A stretch of DNA of 64,000 nt from Nibribacter ruber (lineage in GTDB: Bacteria > Bacteroidota > Bacteroidia > Cytophagales > Hymenobacteraceae), in contig NZ_CP047897.1 of NCBI RefSeq assembly GCF_009913235.1, positions 806,001 to 870,000 on the forward strand, written 5' to 3'. This document shows positions 42,594 through 50,863 of the stretch, piece after piece. The notes under the pieces are model-generated. The model was not told the origin of the DNA, did not search any database, and worked only from the letters and a program-made list of their open reading frames with translations. The stretch's first letter is position 1, and each line of letters begins with the position of its first letter. Position numbers and translations under genes: made by a program.

Positions 42594-43773
42594 CGTGGGT
42601 TTCAAAATAGGTGAGAATGGTATTCAAGTCTTTGTCGCCGCGGCCCGATAAATTCAACACGACCACGTCTTCTGGGCCGGCGCCTAATTGTCCCAAGGCC
42701 GCTAAAGCATGAGAGGTTTCTATGGCAGGAATGATGCCTTCCAAGCGGCTCAGTTCGCGCAGGGCTTCCATTGCTTCATTATCCGTGATGGCAATGAATC
42801 TGGCTCTACCCGTGTCTGCCAAATGCGCATGTTGCGGACCTACTCCTGGATAATCTAATCCCGCTGAAATAGAGTACGGCTCCGTGATTTGACCATCCTC
42901 GGTTTGCATGAGTAGGGTTTTACTACCATGAATGATGCCGGTTTTTCCCAGCACAGACGTTGCCGCCGAGTGCCCTGTATCCACACCCAATCCTGCGGCC
43001 TCAACCGCTACCAGTTGTACACTAGGCTCATCTAGGAAATGGTAGAATGCACCCGCGGCATTACTCCCGCCGCCTACGCAGGCCACCACATAATCCGGTA
43101 ACTCACGGCCTTCCTTCTCCTGCAATTGCTTTCTAATCTCTTCACTAATCACCGACTGAAATCTTGCCACCATGTCTGGGTATGGGTGCGGCCCTACCAC
43201 CGAGCCAATAATATAATGCGTATCTACGGGGTTATTAATCCAGTCCCGGATGGCTTCATTGGTGGCATCTTTCAAAGTCTGACTGCCTGAGGTAACTGGC
43301 ACTACGGTAGCCCCCATCAGGCGCATTTTTTCTACGTTGGGCCGTTGGCGTTCGGTGTCAATTTTGCCCATATAAACAATGCATTCCAACCCAGTTAAAG
43401 CACAAACGGTGGCGGTGGCCACGCCGTGCTGACCTGCGCCCGTCTCGGCTATGATTCTGGTTTTGCCTAGGCGTTTGGCTAGCAGAATCTGTCCTACGGT
43501 GTTGTTAATTTTGTGTGCCCCTGTATGGTTGAGGTCTTCGCGCTTGAGGTAAATTTTGGCGTTGTACCGCTCAGAAAGTCGCTTAGCGTGGTACAAAGGC
43601 GTTGGACGGCCCACGTAATCGCGTAGCAAATCCTCCATCTCGGCTTTGAAGCCTGGCTCCAGTATAATCTGCAGGTATTTTTGTCTCAGCTCTTCAACAT
43701 TGGGATACAGCATTTCTGGGATGAAAGCCCCGCCAAACTGACCGTAATATCCCCGCTCATTTACTCCGTACAT
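42580..43773 (-). CDS. trpB: Tryptophan synthase beta chain
   Basis: A 397-residue PLP enzyme that condenses indole with serine. The N-terminus [21 protein letters not shown] and the PLP-lysine motif [15 protein letters not shown] (Lys about 90) are typical of TrpB1. The GGGSNA phosphate loop is in [15 protein letters not shown] and the C-terminal motif is [13 protein letters not shown] 43773 was selected because [11 protein letters not shown] is conserved; codons upstream are not. It lies 19 bp after trpF and overlaps trpA by 14 bp. Confidence 0.97.
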   Translation of the reverse strand: MYGVNERGYYGQFGGAFIPEMLYPNVEELRQKYLQIILEPGFKAEMEDLLRDYVGRPTPLYHAKRLSERYNAKIYLKREDLNHTGAHKINNTVGQILLAKRLGKTRIIAETGAGQHGVATATVCALTGLECIVYMGKIDTERQRPNVEKMRLMGATVVPVTSGSQTLKDATNEAIRDWINNPVDTHYIIGSVVGPHPYPDMVARFQSVISEEIRKQLQEKEGRELPDYVVACVGGGSNAAGAFYHFLDEPSVQLVAVEAAGLGVDTGHSAATSVLGKTGIIHGSKTLLMQTEDGQITEPYSISAGLDYPGVGPQHAHLADTGRARFIAITDNEAMEALRELSRLEGIIPAIETSHALAALGQLGAGPEDVVVLNLSGRGDKDLNTILTYFETHDVQK

Positions 43774-43792
43774 AGTACTTGTGGTTAGTATT

Positions 43793-44440
43793 TTATGATT
43801 GTGGTTCTGCTCGTAATTCTTCAATAAACTGCTTGATTCGGTCCACTTTTTTTAGACCCGGCTGAACTTCAAATTTGCTGTTCAGGTCCAGGCCATACAG
43901 CATAGGGTGCCGAAGCGCTCTGATCTCTTCTATATGCTCCACGTCTATGCCGCCACTTAAAAAGAAGGGGATGTCAAAGGTGTAATTGTCCAGCATCTGC
44001 CAGTTAAAACGAAGGCCGTTTCCGCCGGGATTGGGGCCGCTGGCATCAAATAGAAAGTAGTCGCAGCCGCTCACATATTCCCGGATGGACTCAAAATCAA
44101 AATCGTCTCCCACCCGGAAGGCCTTCATGACGGTGAGCCCGGTGTCTCTCAATTCGCGGCACATCTGCGGACTTTCATGACCATGTAGTTGTACCACGTC
44201 CAGTCCCAGATCTGTTGTCTTTTGTAGAATGTTCACTACCTGCTCATCTACAAAAACGCCCACCTTTCGGGTACCTTTAAGAAAGATGCTGGAGAAAACC
44301 GCCCAGGGCGTAGTGATGAACCTCGGCGATTTTTCATAAAAGATGAAGCCCACAAAATCTGGCTGAAGCACCAACAAATCATCAATGTTTTCGGTGTACT
44401 TCATGCCGCAGACTTTAATTTTTAATTTTCTGTATGGCAT
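43793..44440 (-). CDS. trpF: Phosphoribosylanthranilate isomerase
   Basis: A 215-residue single-domain TrpF that performs the Amadori rearrangement before indole-ring closure. [13 protein letters not shown] carries the catalytic Cys (about 11), the catalytic Asp is in [15 protein letters not shown] (about 129-143), and [13 protein letters not shown] is the phosphate site. The domain is not fused to TrpC, unlike in E. coli. It is separated from trpC by 41 bp and from trpB by 19 bp, in the leftward trp cluster. Confidence 0.95.
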   Translation of the reverse strand: MPYRKLKIKVCGMKYTENIDDLLVLQPDFVGFIFYEKSPRFITTPWAVFSSIFLKGTRKVGVFVDEQVVNILQKTTDLGLDVVQLHGHESPQMCRELRDTGLTVMKAFRVGDDFDFESIREYVSGCDYFLFDASGPNPGGNGLRFNWQMLDNYTFDIPFFLSGGIDVEHIEEIRALRHPMLYGLDLNSKFEVQPGLKKVDRIKQFIEELRAEPQS

Positions 44441-44481
44441 GGTTGTTTTGTCTGTCTTGTCTGTTGTCTGCTGTGGCTAAC

Positions 44482-45300
44482 CTAGGCTGAAACCGATTGA
44501 GAGGAGGTAAGTTTTTTCACTTCCTCCACTAGGGCTAAACACGCCTTCTCAGGCCGGCTGGTGCGCATGAACGCCTCGCCTATCAAGAAGCCTTCAAACC
44601 CATATTGACGCAGTTCCACTAAATTCTCCGCCTTAGAAAGGCCGCTTTCGGTCACTTTCACAAAGTCATTGGGAATGAGCGAGGCCAGTTCTTTGGAGGT
44701 TTCAATAGACACTGTAAAGTCTTTCAAGTTGCGGTTGTTCACGCCAATCAAATCAACATGCGGCGTCAAGCTATTTTCCAGTTCCTGGCGGTCATGCACT
44801 TCTAACAACACTTCTAAGCCTAGTGAATGCGCAAACTGTCCTAAGCGTTCTACTTCTTCTTTGGTTAAGATGGCGGCAATTAATAGAATAGCGTCTGCCC
44901 CAATGGATTTGGCCTCCAGAATTTGGTATTCGTCTATCACAAAGTCCTTGCGGAGAATAGGGCACAAATTGAATTTACGAGCAGTGGTCAAGTCCTCACT
45001 TTTACCGCCAAAAAACTGCGTATCAGTTAATACAGAAAGTGCGCTGGCCCCCGCCTGCATGTAGCCAATGGAGGTTCTTTCTACAGGCGCATACGCATTG
45101 ATCACCCCCATGGACGGCGACTTGCGCTTGAATTCGGCAATGATGCCGCTCAGGTCTGGGCGCTGGAGGTATTTGCGCAAGGAGATAGGCTGCGATGGGA
45201 AGTAAATGCTGTTCTCCAGCAGTTTCACGGGCACCAGGCTCTTGCGGTCTTCTACTTCCTGGCGTTTGTGTTGTACAATCTGGTCTAAAATGGTTGACAT
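44482..45300 (-). CDS. trpC: Indole-3-glycerol phosphate synthase
   Basis: A 272-residue (beta/alpha)8 enzyme that closes the indole ring. Catalytic Lys residues are in AEFKRKSPSMGVI and LRKDFVIDEYQI, and the Glu in LLEVHDRQEL. The final blocks IGVNNRNLKDFTVSIETS and TESGL (phosphate site) follow. Monofunctional, with trpF as a separate gene. It is preceded by trpD with a 6-bp gap, consistent with one operon. Confidence 0.96.
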   Translation of the reverse strand: MSTILDQIVQHKRQEVEDRKSLVPVKLLENSIYFPSQPISLRKYLQRPDLSGIIAEFKRKSPSMGVINAYAPVERTSIGYMQAGASALSVLTDTQFFGGKSEDLTTARKFNLCPILRKDFVIDEYQILEAKSIGADAILLIAAILTKEEVERLGQFAHSLGLEVLLEVHDRQELENSLTPHVDLIGVNNRNLKDFTVSIETSKELASLIPNDFVKVTESGLSKAENLVELRQYGFEGFLIGEAFMRTSRPEKACLALVEEVKKLTSSQSVSA

Positions 45301-45306
45301 ATTTTC

Positions 45307-46296
45307 TTAATTGGCTAAAAGCTGTTGAAAAGATTGGAGCGCTTGTTTGTTTTGCAGAGAATATCGGGCCTTTTCCACGGCCTCCTGCAGGCTCAAAGTC
45401 TCATCTGCACAGAAGATGCCCAGGCCGGCATTGGCAATCACGGCATCGCGCTGGGCGTTGGTAGCGGAGCCGTTCAACACGTCCAGGAAGATAGCCGCCG
45501 AATCTGCCACCGTGGTTCCCCCTTCCAATTGCTCTGGCGTGTAGGTGGGCAAGCCCAAATCAGATGGTTGTAAGATCTCTTCGCCTTGCGCGGTTACCAG
45601 TTTGAACGCTCCGGTCAGGGAAACCTCGTCATAGCCGTCCAGAGAGTGTACCAGGGCAAAGCGCTTGCCAGTCTGCTGGTACAGGTAGGTGTACAAACGC
45701 AACAACTCCAGGTTAAAAACGCCCACCAACTGGTAATGCGGCTTGGCCGGGTTGATCATGGGGCCCAGCATGTTGAAGAAGGTCTTCACGCCTAAATCTT
45801 TCCTGATAGGTGCCACTTCCCGCATGGCCGGATGGAAGGAAGGCGCGTGCATGAAGCAAATGTTGGCGCGCTCCAGCTTGTCCCGCATCACGGTACTGTC
45901 ATTGGTGAATGTGTAGCCCAGATGCGCCATCACGTTAGAAGATCCGCAAATGGAAGACACCCCGAAGTTGCCGTGCTTCGCCACCTTATATCCCGCGCCA
46001 GCCACTACAAAAGAAGCCAGCGTGGAGATGTTAAAGGTGTCTTTTCCATCTCCGCCGGTGCCGCACAGGTCAATGACTTTGTCGGTGCCCAGGTCAGGTA
46101 AAAGGCACAGTTCCAGCATGGCTTCTCTAAAACCGTCTAGTTCCTGCACTGTGATGTTCCGCATGAGATAGACCGTCATGAACGCCGCTAATTGGCTGGG
46201 ATTAGCCTCGCCTTTGCCAATGCTCACCAGTACCTGCCGTGCGGTTTCCTTGGAAAGGGTTTTATGCTCTGTTAATTGTTGCAGTATGTTTTTCAT
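45307..46296 (-). CDS. trpD: Anthranilate phosphoribosyltransferase
   Basis: A 329-residue enzyme that transfers the phosphoribosyl group to anthranilate. DLCGTGGDGKDTFNIST (about 77-93) binds PRPP, and KHGNFGVSSICGSSNVMAHLG (about 107-127) is the second conserved block. Monofunctional; the glutamine amidotransferase is a separate gene, trpG. The start overlaps the trpG stop as ATGA, indicating coupled translation. Confidence 0.96.
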   Translation of the reverse strand: MKNILQQLTEHKTLSKETARQVLVSIGKGEANPSQLAAFMTVYLMRNITVQELDGFREAMLELCLLPDLGTDKVIDLCGTGGDGKDTFNISTLASFVVAGAGYKVAKHGNFGVSSICGSSNVMAHLGYTFTNDSTVMRDKLERANICFMHAPSFHPAMREVAPIRKDLGVKTFFNMLGPMINPAKPHYQLVGVFNLELLRLYTYLYQQTGKRFALVHSLDGYDEVSLTGAFKLVTAQGEEILQPSDLGLPTYTPEQLEGGTTVADSAAIFLDVLNGSATNAQRDAVIANAGLGIFCADETLSLQEAVEKARYSLQNKQALQSFQQLLAN

Positions 46297-46916
46297 AAAC
46301 TAAGCGATGCCGCGAAAGAAGTCCATTTGGTAACACGTTGTGAGGGGTTTTGCAGCCAGTTGCTCAACATGTCTTTGCCATAGTCAGTTAGTATGGACTC
46401 AGGGTGAAACTGCACGCCGCACACATCATACTGGCGGTGGCGCAGGGCCAGAATCTCACCATTATGATCCACGGCCGTCACCTGCAAATCAGAAGGCAGG
46501 TTGTCTGGCACTACGGTCCAGGAATGATAGCGACCTACCTGAAACGTCTGCGGAAGGTTTCTAAAAAGGACTTCGTATTGATTCACTACCCGCAGGGTGG
46601 TAGAAACGCCGTGATAAACTTCCTCCATGTTGGAAAGGTGGCCGCCAAAGGCTTCGGCAATGGCTTGGTGCCCCAGGCAGACGCCCAGAATGCGCTTAGT
46701 GGGCGCGTATCTTTTCAGAAGAGCAGGCATGATGCCGGCGTCTTCGGGGATGCCCGGTCCCGGCGAAAGCACAATCACGTCAAACGCTTCAACAGCTTCT
46801 AAATCTATCTGGTCGTTGCGGTGTACTTGCAACTGTTCTCCGTACCCCAGCTCGCGGAGCATCTGCACCAGGTTGTAGGTAAAAGAGTCATAATTGTCTA
46901 ACACTAAAATTTTCAT
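46293..46916 (-). CDS. trpG: Anthranilate synthase glutamine amidotransferase subunit
   Basis: A 207-residue class I amidotransferase supplying ammonia to TrpE. MKILVLDNYDSFTYNLVQML is the conserved start, GVCLGHQAIAEAFGG holds the catalytic Cys, and VQFHPESILTDYGKDML the His-Glu pair. ATG 46916 was chosen as the conserved N-terminus; upstream in-frame codons (PFLACFLEKSPKTNET) are the translated palindrome copy 19. The gap to trpE is 108 bp, the largest in the cluster, and contains that palindrome. Confidence 0.96.
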   Translation of the reverse strand: MKILVLDNYDSFTYNLVQMLRELGYGEQLQVHRNDQIDLEAVEAFDVIVLSPGPGIPEDAGIMPALLKRYAPTKRILGVCLGHQAIAEAFGGHLSNMEEVYHGVSTTLRVVNQYEVLFRNLPQTFQVGRYHSWTVVPDNLPSDLQVTAVDHNGEILALRHRQYDVCGVQFHPESILTDYGKDMLSNWLQNPSQRVTKWTSFAASLSL

Positions 46917-46970
46917 GGTACGCGTACTAAAGGGTTCAGTCAGGTGGTTTGGTTTGGGATCGGTTTCATT

Positions 46971-47008
46971 CGTTTTTGGGCTCTTTTCCAGAAAACAGGC
47001 CAAAAACG
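46971..47008. repeat. Palindromic repeat copy 19, between trpE and trpG
   Basis: CGTTTTTGGGCTC left arm, CAGGCCAAAAACG right arm. It lies inside the trp operon and could form an mRNA hairpin that separates or stabilises the trpE and trpG segments. Confidence 0.88.
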
Positions 47009-47024
47009 GCGGTGGGTACAAAAG

Positions 47025-48437
47025 TTAAATGGCAGTGGCTTTTTCCAGGGCTTTGCGCAATGCGGCCAGTTTGTGGTGCACCTCCTGCAGCTCGCTGTGG
47101 ATGTCTGATTTGGCTACTACGCCTGCGCCCGCCTGGTAGTACAACTGGTTTTTCACGCTTAAGAAGGACCTGATCATGATGGCGTGGTTAAAATCTCCGT
47201 TAAAGCCCAAATAGCCCAGGCAGCCTCCATAAAAACCCCGGGCGGTGGGCTCTAGTTCATCAATGATGGTTAAAGCGCGGTGTTTGGGTGCTCCGGACAA
47301 GGTGCCCGCCGGGAACGTGTCTGCCACCACCTGCACAGAGCCGTGCGCCTGCGGTAGTTGGGCCGTCACCTTAGACACCAGGTGAATCACATGCGAGTAG
47401 TATTGCACTTCTTTGAACACGTCTACCTTTACGTTGTCGCCGTGGCGGCTGAGGTCATTTCGGGCCAGGTCTACCAGCATCACGTGCTCGGCGTTCTCCT
47501 TTGGGTCATCATAGAGCTTCTGGGTGAGTTCTGCGTCTGCCTGGTCATTGCCGGTGCGCTTGAAGGTACCGGCAATCGGGAAAATGCTGGCCTGGTTCCC
47601 TTTGATCTGCAGCTGTGCCTCTGGCGATGACCCGAAGATCTTGAAGGTGCCGTAGTCAAAATAGAACAGGTACGGCGAAGGATTAATGGACCTGAGCGCC
47701 CGGTACACGTTGAACTCATCTCCCTTGAACGCCTGCGAGAACTGCCTTGACAACACAATCTGAAACACGTTCCCCAAGTGGCAATGCTTCTGGCCTTGCT
47801 CCAGAATCTTCAGGAATTCCTCATCTGTCTGGTTGGTGGCCTCCTGCCCGTCTATCTGGAAGTTAAACACCGGAATGTTCTTGTTCCTGATCTGCGCCTC
47901 CAGTTCATCCAGGCCGTCGTTTTTGGGCTCTTTTCCCAGAAAATGCTCAAAAATGTAGAGCTCGTTCTTAAAGTGGTTGATGGCAATCACAAACCTGAAG
48001 GCCTGGTACAGAATCTCTGGCATGGCGCCGTGCGCCGTGGGTTTATCCTGAAAGCGCAGGTTCTCAAAATACTGCACCGCCTCAAAGGAGATGTACCCAA
48101 AAAGTCCGTTCTGAATAAACCCGAACTCGTTCTCTGGAGTTTGAAACTTCTGAATATAGTCCTGTAGCAAACCCACGGCCTCTCGCTTGCTGGCCAACGT
48201 CTGCTCCTCTGAACTGCCGTCTGGGTAGCTCTGGTGCAGCACATTTTCTTTTAAAGAAAACTCGGCGATGGGCTCACAGCAAATGTAGCTGAAGGAGTTC
48301 TCCTGCCCGTGGTAGTCTGAGCTTTCCAGCAGCAGGCAGTTGCGGTACTTGTCACGCAGTTGCAGGTAGATGCCCACCGGAGTTACAGTGTCTGAGAGGA
48401 GCTGGCGGTATTGTGTTTTTAGTTGGAAGGTGCTCAT
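47025..48437 (-). CDS. trpE: Anthranilate synthase component I
   Basis: A 470-residue chorismate-using enzyme that makes anthranilate. The tryptophan feedback motif is LLES (36-39), and the active-site blocks are GSSPEAQLQIKGN, PIAGTFKRTGND and MLVDLARNDLSRHGDN. The GTLSGAPK motif is present near 378-385. Residues 162-173 (IFEHFLGKEPKN) are encoded by a palindromic repeat, copy 20. It is the first structural gene of the trp cluster and is preceded by two tandem attenuators. It is followed by trpG after 108 bp. Confidence 0.96.
   Translation of the reverse strand: MSTFQLKTQYRQLLSDTVTPVGIYLQLRDKYRNCLLLESSDYHGQENSFSYICCEPIAEFSLKENVLHQSYPDGSSEEQTLASKREAVGLLQDYIQKFQTPENEFGFIQNGLFGYISFEAVQYFENLRFQDKPTAHGAMPEILYQAFRFVIAINHFKNELYIFEHFLGKEPKNDGLDELEAQIRNKNIPVFNFQIDGQEATNQTDEEFLKILEQGQKHCHLGNVFQIVLSRQFSQAFKGDEFNVYRALRSINPSPYLFYFDYGTFKIFGSSPEAQLQIKGNQASIFPIAGTFKRTGNDQADAELTQKLYDDPKENAEHVMLVDLARNDLSRHGDNVKVDVFKEVQYYSHVIHLVSKVTAQLPQAHGSVQVVADTFPAGTLSGAPKHRALTIIDELEPTARGFYGGCLGYLGFNGDFNHAIMIRSFLSVKNQLYYQAGAGVVAKSDIHSELQEVHHKLAALRKALEKATAI
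47918..47955. repeat. Palindromic repeat copy 20, translated in frame inside trpE
   Basis: CGTTTTTGGGCTC and CTCAAAAATG around TTTTCCCAGAAAA. The arms are imperfect (GGGCTC vs GAGCAT) but the spacing and centre match. It falls at TrpE residues about 162-173 in the same frame in which intergenic copies read as xxFSGKQAKN-type peptides. Confidence 0.6.
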
Positions 48438-48446
48438 GGGTAGTAA

Positions 48447-48481
48447 ATAAAAAAGCCTGCTATTTGTTTAGAACAGCAGGC
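48447..48481 (-). terminator. Second trp attenuator terminator (proximal to trpE)
   Basis: On the reverse strand GCCTGCT / AGCAGGC with a 13-nt loop (arms 48455-48481), then a T run (48447-48454), 10-20 bp before ATG. The arm GCTGTTC pairs with GAACAGC just after the second leader's stop, forming an antiterminator. Confidence 0.87.
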
Positions 48482-48529
48482 CTTTCTGATAAAAGGAGAT
48501 TCAATGCAAAGGCATTACAGGGCTGTTCA

Positions 48530-48586
48530 TCAATCGTGAGAAAGATGCCACCAATAATGCTGTCCAAATGAATTTCTTGATACCAT
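48530..48586 (-). CDS. Second trp leader peptide (18 aa, Trp-Trp)
   Basis: A 19-codon ORF encoding MVSRNSFGQHYWWHLSHD. The adjacent Trp codons (TGG TGG) lie at residues 12-13 of 18 and are followed by a stop, an antiterminator arm (GAACAGC) and the terminator at 48447-48481. This is the classical trp attenuator layout. It is the leader nearer to trpE. Confidence 0.9.
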   Translation of the reverse strand: MVSRNSFGQHYWWHLSHD

Positions 48587-48620
48587 GTTAATATGTATTT
48601 AATGCAATTGTGTAAGTCTT

Positions 48621-48659
48621 AAAAAACGCCAAAGGCCCGGGGTGAATCCGGGCCTTTGG
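48621..48659 (-). terminator. First trp attenuator terminator (distal to trpE)
   Basis: On the reverse strand CCAAAGGCCCGG / CCGGGCCTTTGG, a 12-bp stem, then GCG and six T. The segment TTCACCC in its loop/left arm pairs with GGGTGAA just after the first leader stop, giving an antiterminator. Confidence 0.9.
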
Positions 48660-48695
48660 TATACATCATCTAGTATAAAGCAATCGGTTCACCCA

Positions 48696-48746
48696 TCAAA
48701 TATGAAGGATGTGCCACCAAGCGCCGTGTACTAATTGAGTTTTCAT
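48696..48746 (-). CDS. First trp leader peptide (16 aa, Trp-Trp)
   Basis: A 17-codon ORF encoding MKTQLVHGAWWHILHI with adjacent TGG TGG codons at residues 10-11. The stop is followed at once by GGGTGAACCG, which can pair with CGG(A)TTCACCC in the terminator at 48621-48659. The leader, spacing and terminator are complete, so this is a full attenuator in its own right, 150 bp upstream of a second one. Confidence 0.9.
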   Translation of the reverse strand: MKTQLVHGAWWHILHI

Positions 48747-48817
48747 GTTGCAAATGTAAGGATTGAGATTTCCCGTGCAAGTTTTATTTCAAATCTTTTT
48801 CATTGGGTGATTTCTTC

Positions 48818-48846
48818 TTGGTATCGGCCAGCTTTGCGTACTTTTA
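48818..48846 (+). promoter_or_regulatory. Candidate promoter of the DUF2279 gene (TTG and TACTTTTA)
   Basis: A TTG at 48818 is followed after 18 bp by TACTTTTA at 48839-48846 (-7 box variant). The GTG start at 48851 lies 4 bp downstream, suggesting a leaderless or nearly leaderless message. Confidence 0.4.
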
Positions 48847-48850
48847 GCCT

Positions 48851-49789
48851 GTGGCACGCAAATTTTCTTTGTACCGTAACTCCTGGGGTCCTTTCTGGTT
48901 CCTGTTGCTGTCTTGCCTTTTCCCTGGCTATTCTCATGCCCAAATTCTAACCAAACCAGCTACTCCAGACACTGTTACTCTAGCCAAAACGCTTTCGCCT
49001 TGGTGGTTGGTGGGCGGCGCGGCCGTCTATACCGGCAGTATGATTGCCTTGGGAGAAACCTGGTACCAAGAAAATGCCCGCACCTCGTTTCATTGGTTTA
49101 ATGATGCCCGGGAATGGAAGCAGATAGATAAAGCAGGTCATTTTTGGGGAGCCGTCCATGAAAGCAGACTGGGGATAGAAGCGCTCAAAAGGGCCGGCCT
49201 ACCCGAGAAGAAAGCCATCTGGTACGGCGGCATGCTGGGTATTGTCTTGCAAAGCCCCATTGAATACTTAGACGGCCGTTCACTCGACTATGGCGCCTCT
49301 GCTTCTGACCTAGCCGCGAATGCCGCGGGATCTTTTGCCGTAATAGGCCAGCAATTAGCCTGGGGCGAAACCAGAATCCTGCCCAAATTCTCTTTCCATT
49401 CCACACGCTACGCGGCCATCAGGTCAAACGTATTGGGTAAAAACTGGCAAGAGCAAACCCTGAAGGACTACAACGGCCAAACGTATTGGCTGAGCGTAGA
49501 CGTACCTAAATTTCTATCTACCACGTCCCGCTATCCCAAATGGTTGAATCTGGCTCTAGGCTACGGCGCTGAAGAAGTGGTCTACCATGACGCTGACGCC
49601 AACCGTTTGGCTGGTTTGTCACCGTATAGGCAGTATTACCTGAGTGTGGATTTGAACTGGCAGGCTATTCCCACCCGAAGCAAGTTTTTGAAAGGCACGT
49701 TTGCTTTGCTCTCCATCCTCAAGTTTCCGGCCCCGGCCTTAGAATACAACCGCAGGCATGGTTTCAAGGCACACGCGCTTTACTTTTAA
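48851..49789 (+). CDS. DUF2279 family exported protein
   Basis: A 312-residue protein with an N-terminal signal-like segment (WFLLLSCLFPGYSHAQ) and the DUF2279 pattern FHWFNDAREWKQIDKAGHFWGAVHESRLG and GMLGIVLQSPIEYLDGRSLDYGASASDLAANAAG. The conserved Asp/His residues suggest a membrane-associated hydrolase- or lipid-phosphatase-like fold, but no function is known. It probably has one or two membrane segments in the middle. GTG 48851 gives the full signal peptide; no ATG starts in a sensible place. Confidence 0.8.
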   Translation: MARKFSLYRNSWGPFWFLLLSCLFPGYSHAQILTKPATPDTVTLAKTLSPWWLVGGAAVYTGSMIALGETWYQENARTSFHWFNDAREWKQIDKAGHFWGAVHESRLGIEALKRAGLPEKKAIWYGGMLGIVLQSPIEYLDGRSLDYGASASDLAANAAGSFAVIGQQLAWGETRILPKFSFHSTRYAAIRSNVLGKNWQEQTLKDYNGQTYWLSVDVPKFLSTTSRYPKWLNLALGYGAEEVVYHDADANRLAGLSPYRQYYLSVDLNWQAIPTRSKFLKGTFALLSILKFPAPALEYNRRHGFKAHALYF

Positions 49790-49803
49790 AGAAGTTGCAA
49801 AGC

Positions 49804-50526
49804 CTACAAGCCTTCTTTTTCAATCAAGGCAATGACTTTGCTGTTTTTTGCAATCACCTTTTTATACTGCCCTATCACTTCCTGGAAGCCCACATGCTGT
49901 CTTAAGAGGTTCTGCACTTTAGGTTCTCTAAAAACGGTTTCCCAGTTGCCATTTTCATTTTTATCCAGCACTAAACGATCAAACAAGGTGTTCTCTAGCT
50001 TTTCACTTTTATAAAAGTTAAGGTCTTCGTTTTGACCTATCAGCCAAGGGATGTCTTCCTGGTACAGTTCTAAAATATGGTTGAGTAGTTCCTTGTTCTC
50101 AATAATCCCAAGCTTACCAGAGGCCTTCAATCCCTCAAACCGGCTGTTGTTTGAATTGAACTGTGTAGTGTTGCGAAGTACCCATCTATATTTTTGCAGA
50201 CTATCTTGGTGCAGTGGCACTCCATAGGCCACTTGGTAGAAATAAGAAAATCCTTGCTTTACAAACGCATATGTCTTCACGTCTGACTTTAATTCTGTCA
50301 GGTCCTTTTGCAGATCAAGTTTAAGACCCGTCAAAAATTCCTTTTCTTCCTGCTTTACATGGTTGTGCTCGCTCCAGTTATGCAACCACAAGGATAGCGT
50401 GATGGCAAACACGATGATGCCTATCTCAAGTAAGGTCTCTTTTAGTTTATGTTTCCAACCGGTGTTGGGATCCTTCATAATCTTGAAAACTTGTTTGGTG
50501 TGCTTAACAACTTCTAACTCTGCCAT
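49804..50526 (-). CDS. DUF6090-like membrane protein
   Basis: A 240-residue protein with one strong transmembrane helix near residues 32-52 (LLEIGIIVFAITLSLWLHNWSE), preceded by a basic segment (GWKHKLKE) and followed by a long helical domain rich in Glu/Lys/Gln. This is the architecture of DUF6090 proteins of Bacteroidota, whose function is not known. ATG 50526 was taken over an upstream TTG. It is convergent with the DUF2279 gene, 14 bp away. Confidence 0.75.
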   Translation of the reverse strand: MAELEVVKHTKQVFKIMKDPNTGWKHKLKETLLEIGIIVFAITLSLWLHNWSEHNHVKQEEKEFLTGLKLDLQKDLTELKSDVKTYAFVKQGFSYFYQVAYGVPLHQDSLQKYRWVLRNTTQFNSNNSRFEGLKASGKLGIIENKELLNHILELYQEDIPWLIGQNEDLNFYKSEKLENTLFDRLVLDKNENGNWETVFREPKVQNLLRQHVGFQEVIGQYKKVIAKNSKVIALIEKEGL

Positions 50527-50798
50527 TGATCTTGATTTTAGGCTCAATTTATAGGAATCCTGCCTGTTGTCAAGGGATTCATATTAGAAATCCGTAAGTC
50601 AATTCTTCCCATGAATTCCTAAAATTTAAAAGTGTCTATCCCTCATAGATTTAGGTTACCAAACTTTCTGCAGATGGAAGCAGCCCTCTACCACCAACTA
50701 CAAGTCTTTTCTTCGGAGTACTGTTAATACCAAACTTGTCTTTGCCCTTAGCAAATCATTAGAAGGAAACTCCGTCACCCGCGCCACTTCCTTTTGCG

Positions 50799-50806
50799 TA
50801 TCTTTG
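50799..50806 (+). promoter_or_regulatory. Candidate -7 box TATCTTTG of the Smr gene
   Basis: Matches TAnnTTTG, 58 bp before ATG 50864. No clear -33 element is seen upstream. Confidence 0.45.
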
Positions 50807-50821
50807 TAAAGAAGAAGCCTG

Positions 50822-50861
50822 CGTGTTTTTGGCTTCTTTTTCCGGAAATAGCCCAAAAACG
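50822..50861. repeat. Palindromic repeat copy 21, in the 5' leader of the Smr gene
   Basis: GTGTTTTTGGCTTC and TAGCCCAAAAACGAC. It ends 2 bp before ATG, so it can form a hairpin over the ribosome-binding region. Confidence 0.8.
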
Positions 50862-50863
50862 AC

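Larger units (their letters stand above)
50527..50863. other. Divergent intergenic region, 337 bp
   Basis: Holds a candidate -7 box TATCTTTG (50799-50806) and palindrome copy 21, which ends 2 bp before ATG 50864. The palindrome would thus be part of the 5' leader of the Smr gene. No gene is visible. Confidence 0.6.

Noticed and set aside
46917-47021. In-frame upstream extension of trpG
   Set aside because: It is the translated palindrome copy 19 and precedes the conserved MKILVLDNYD start.
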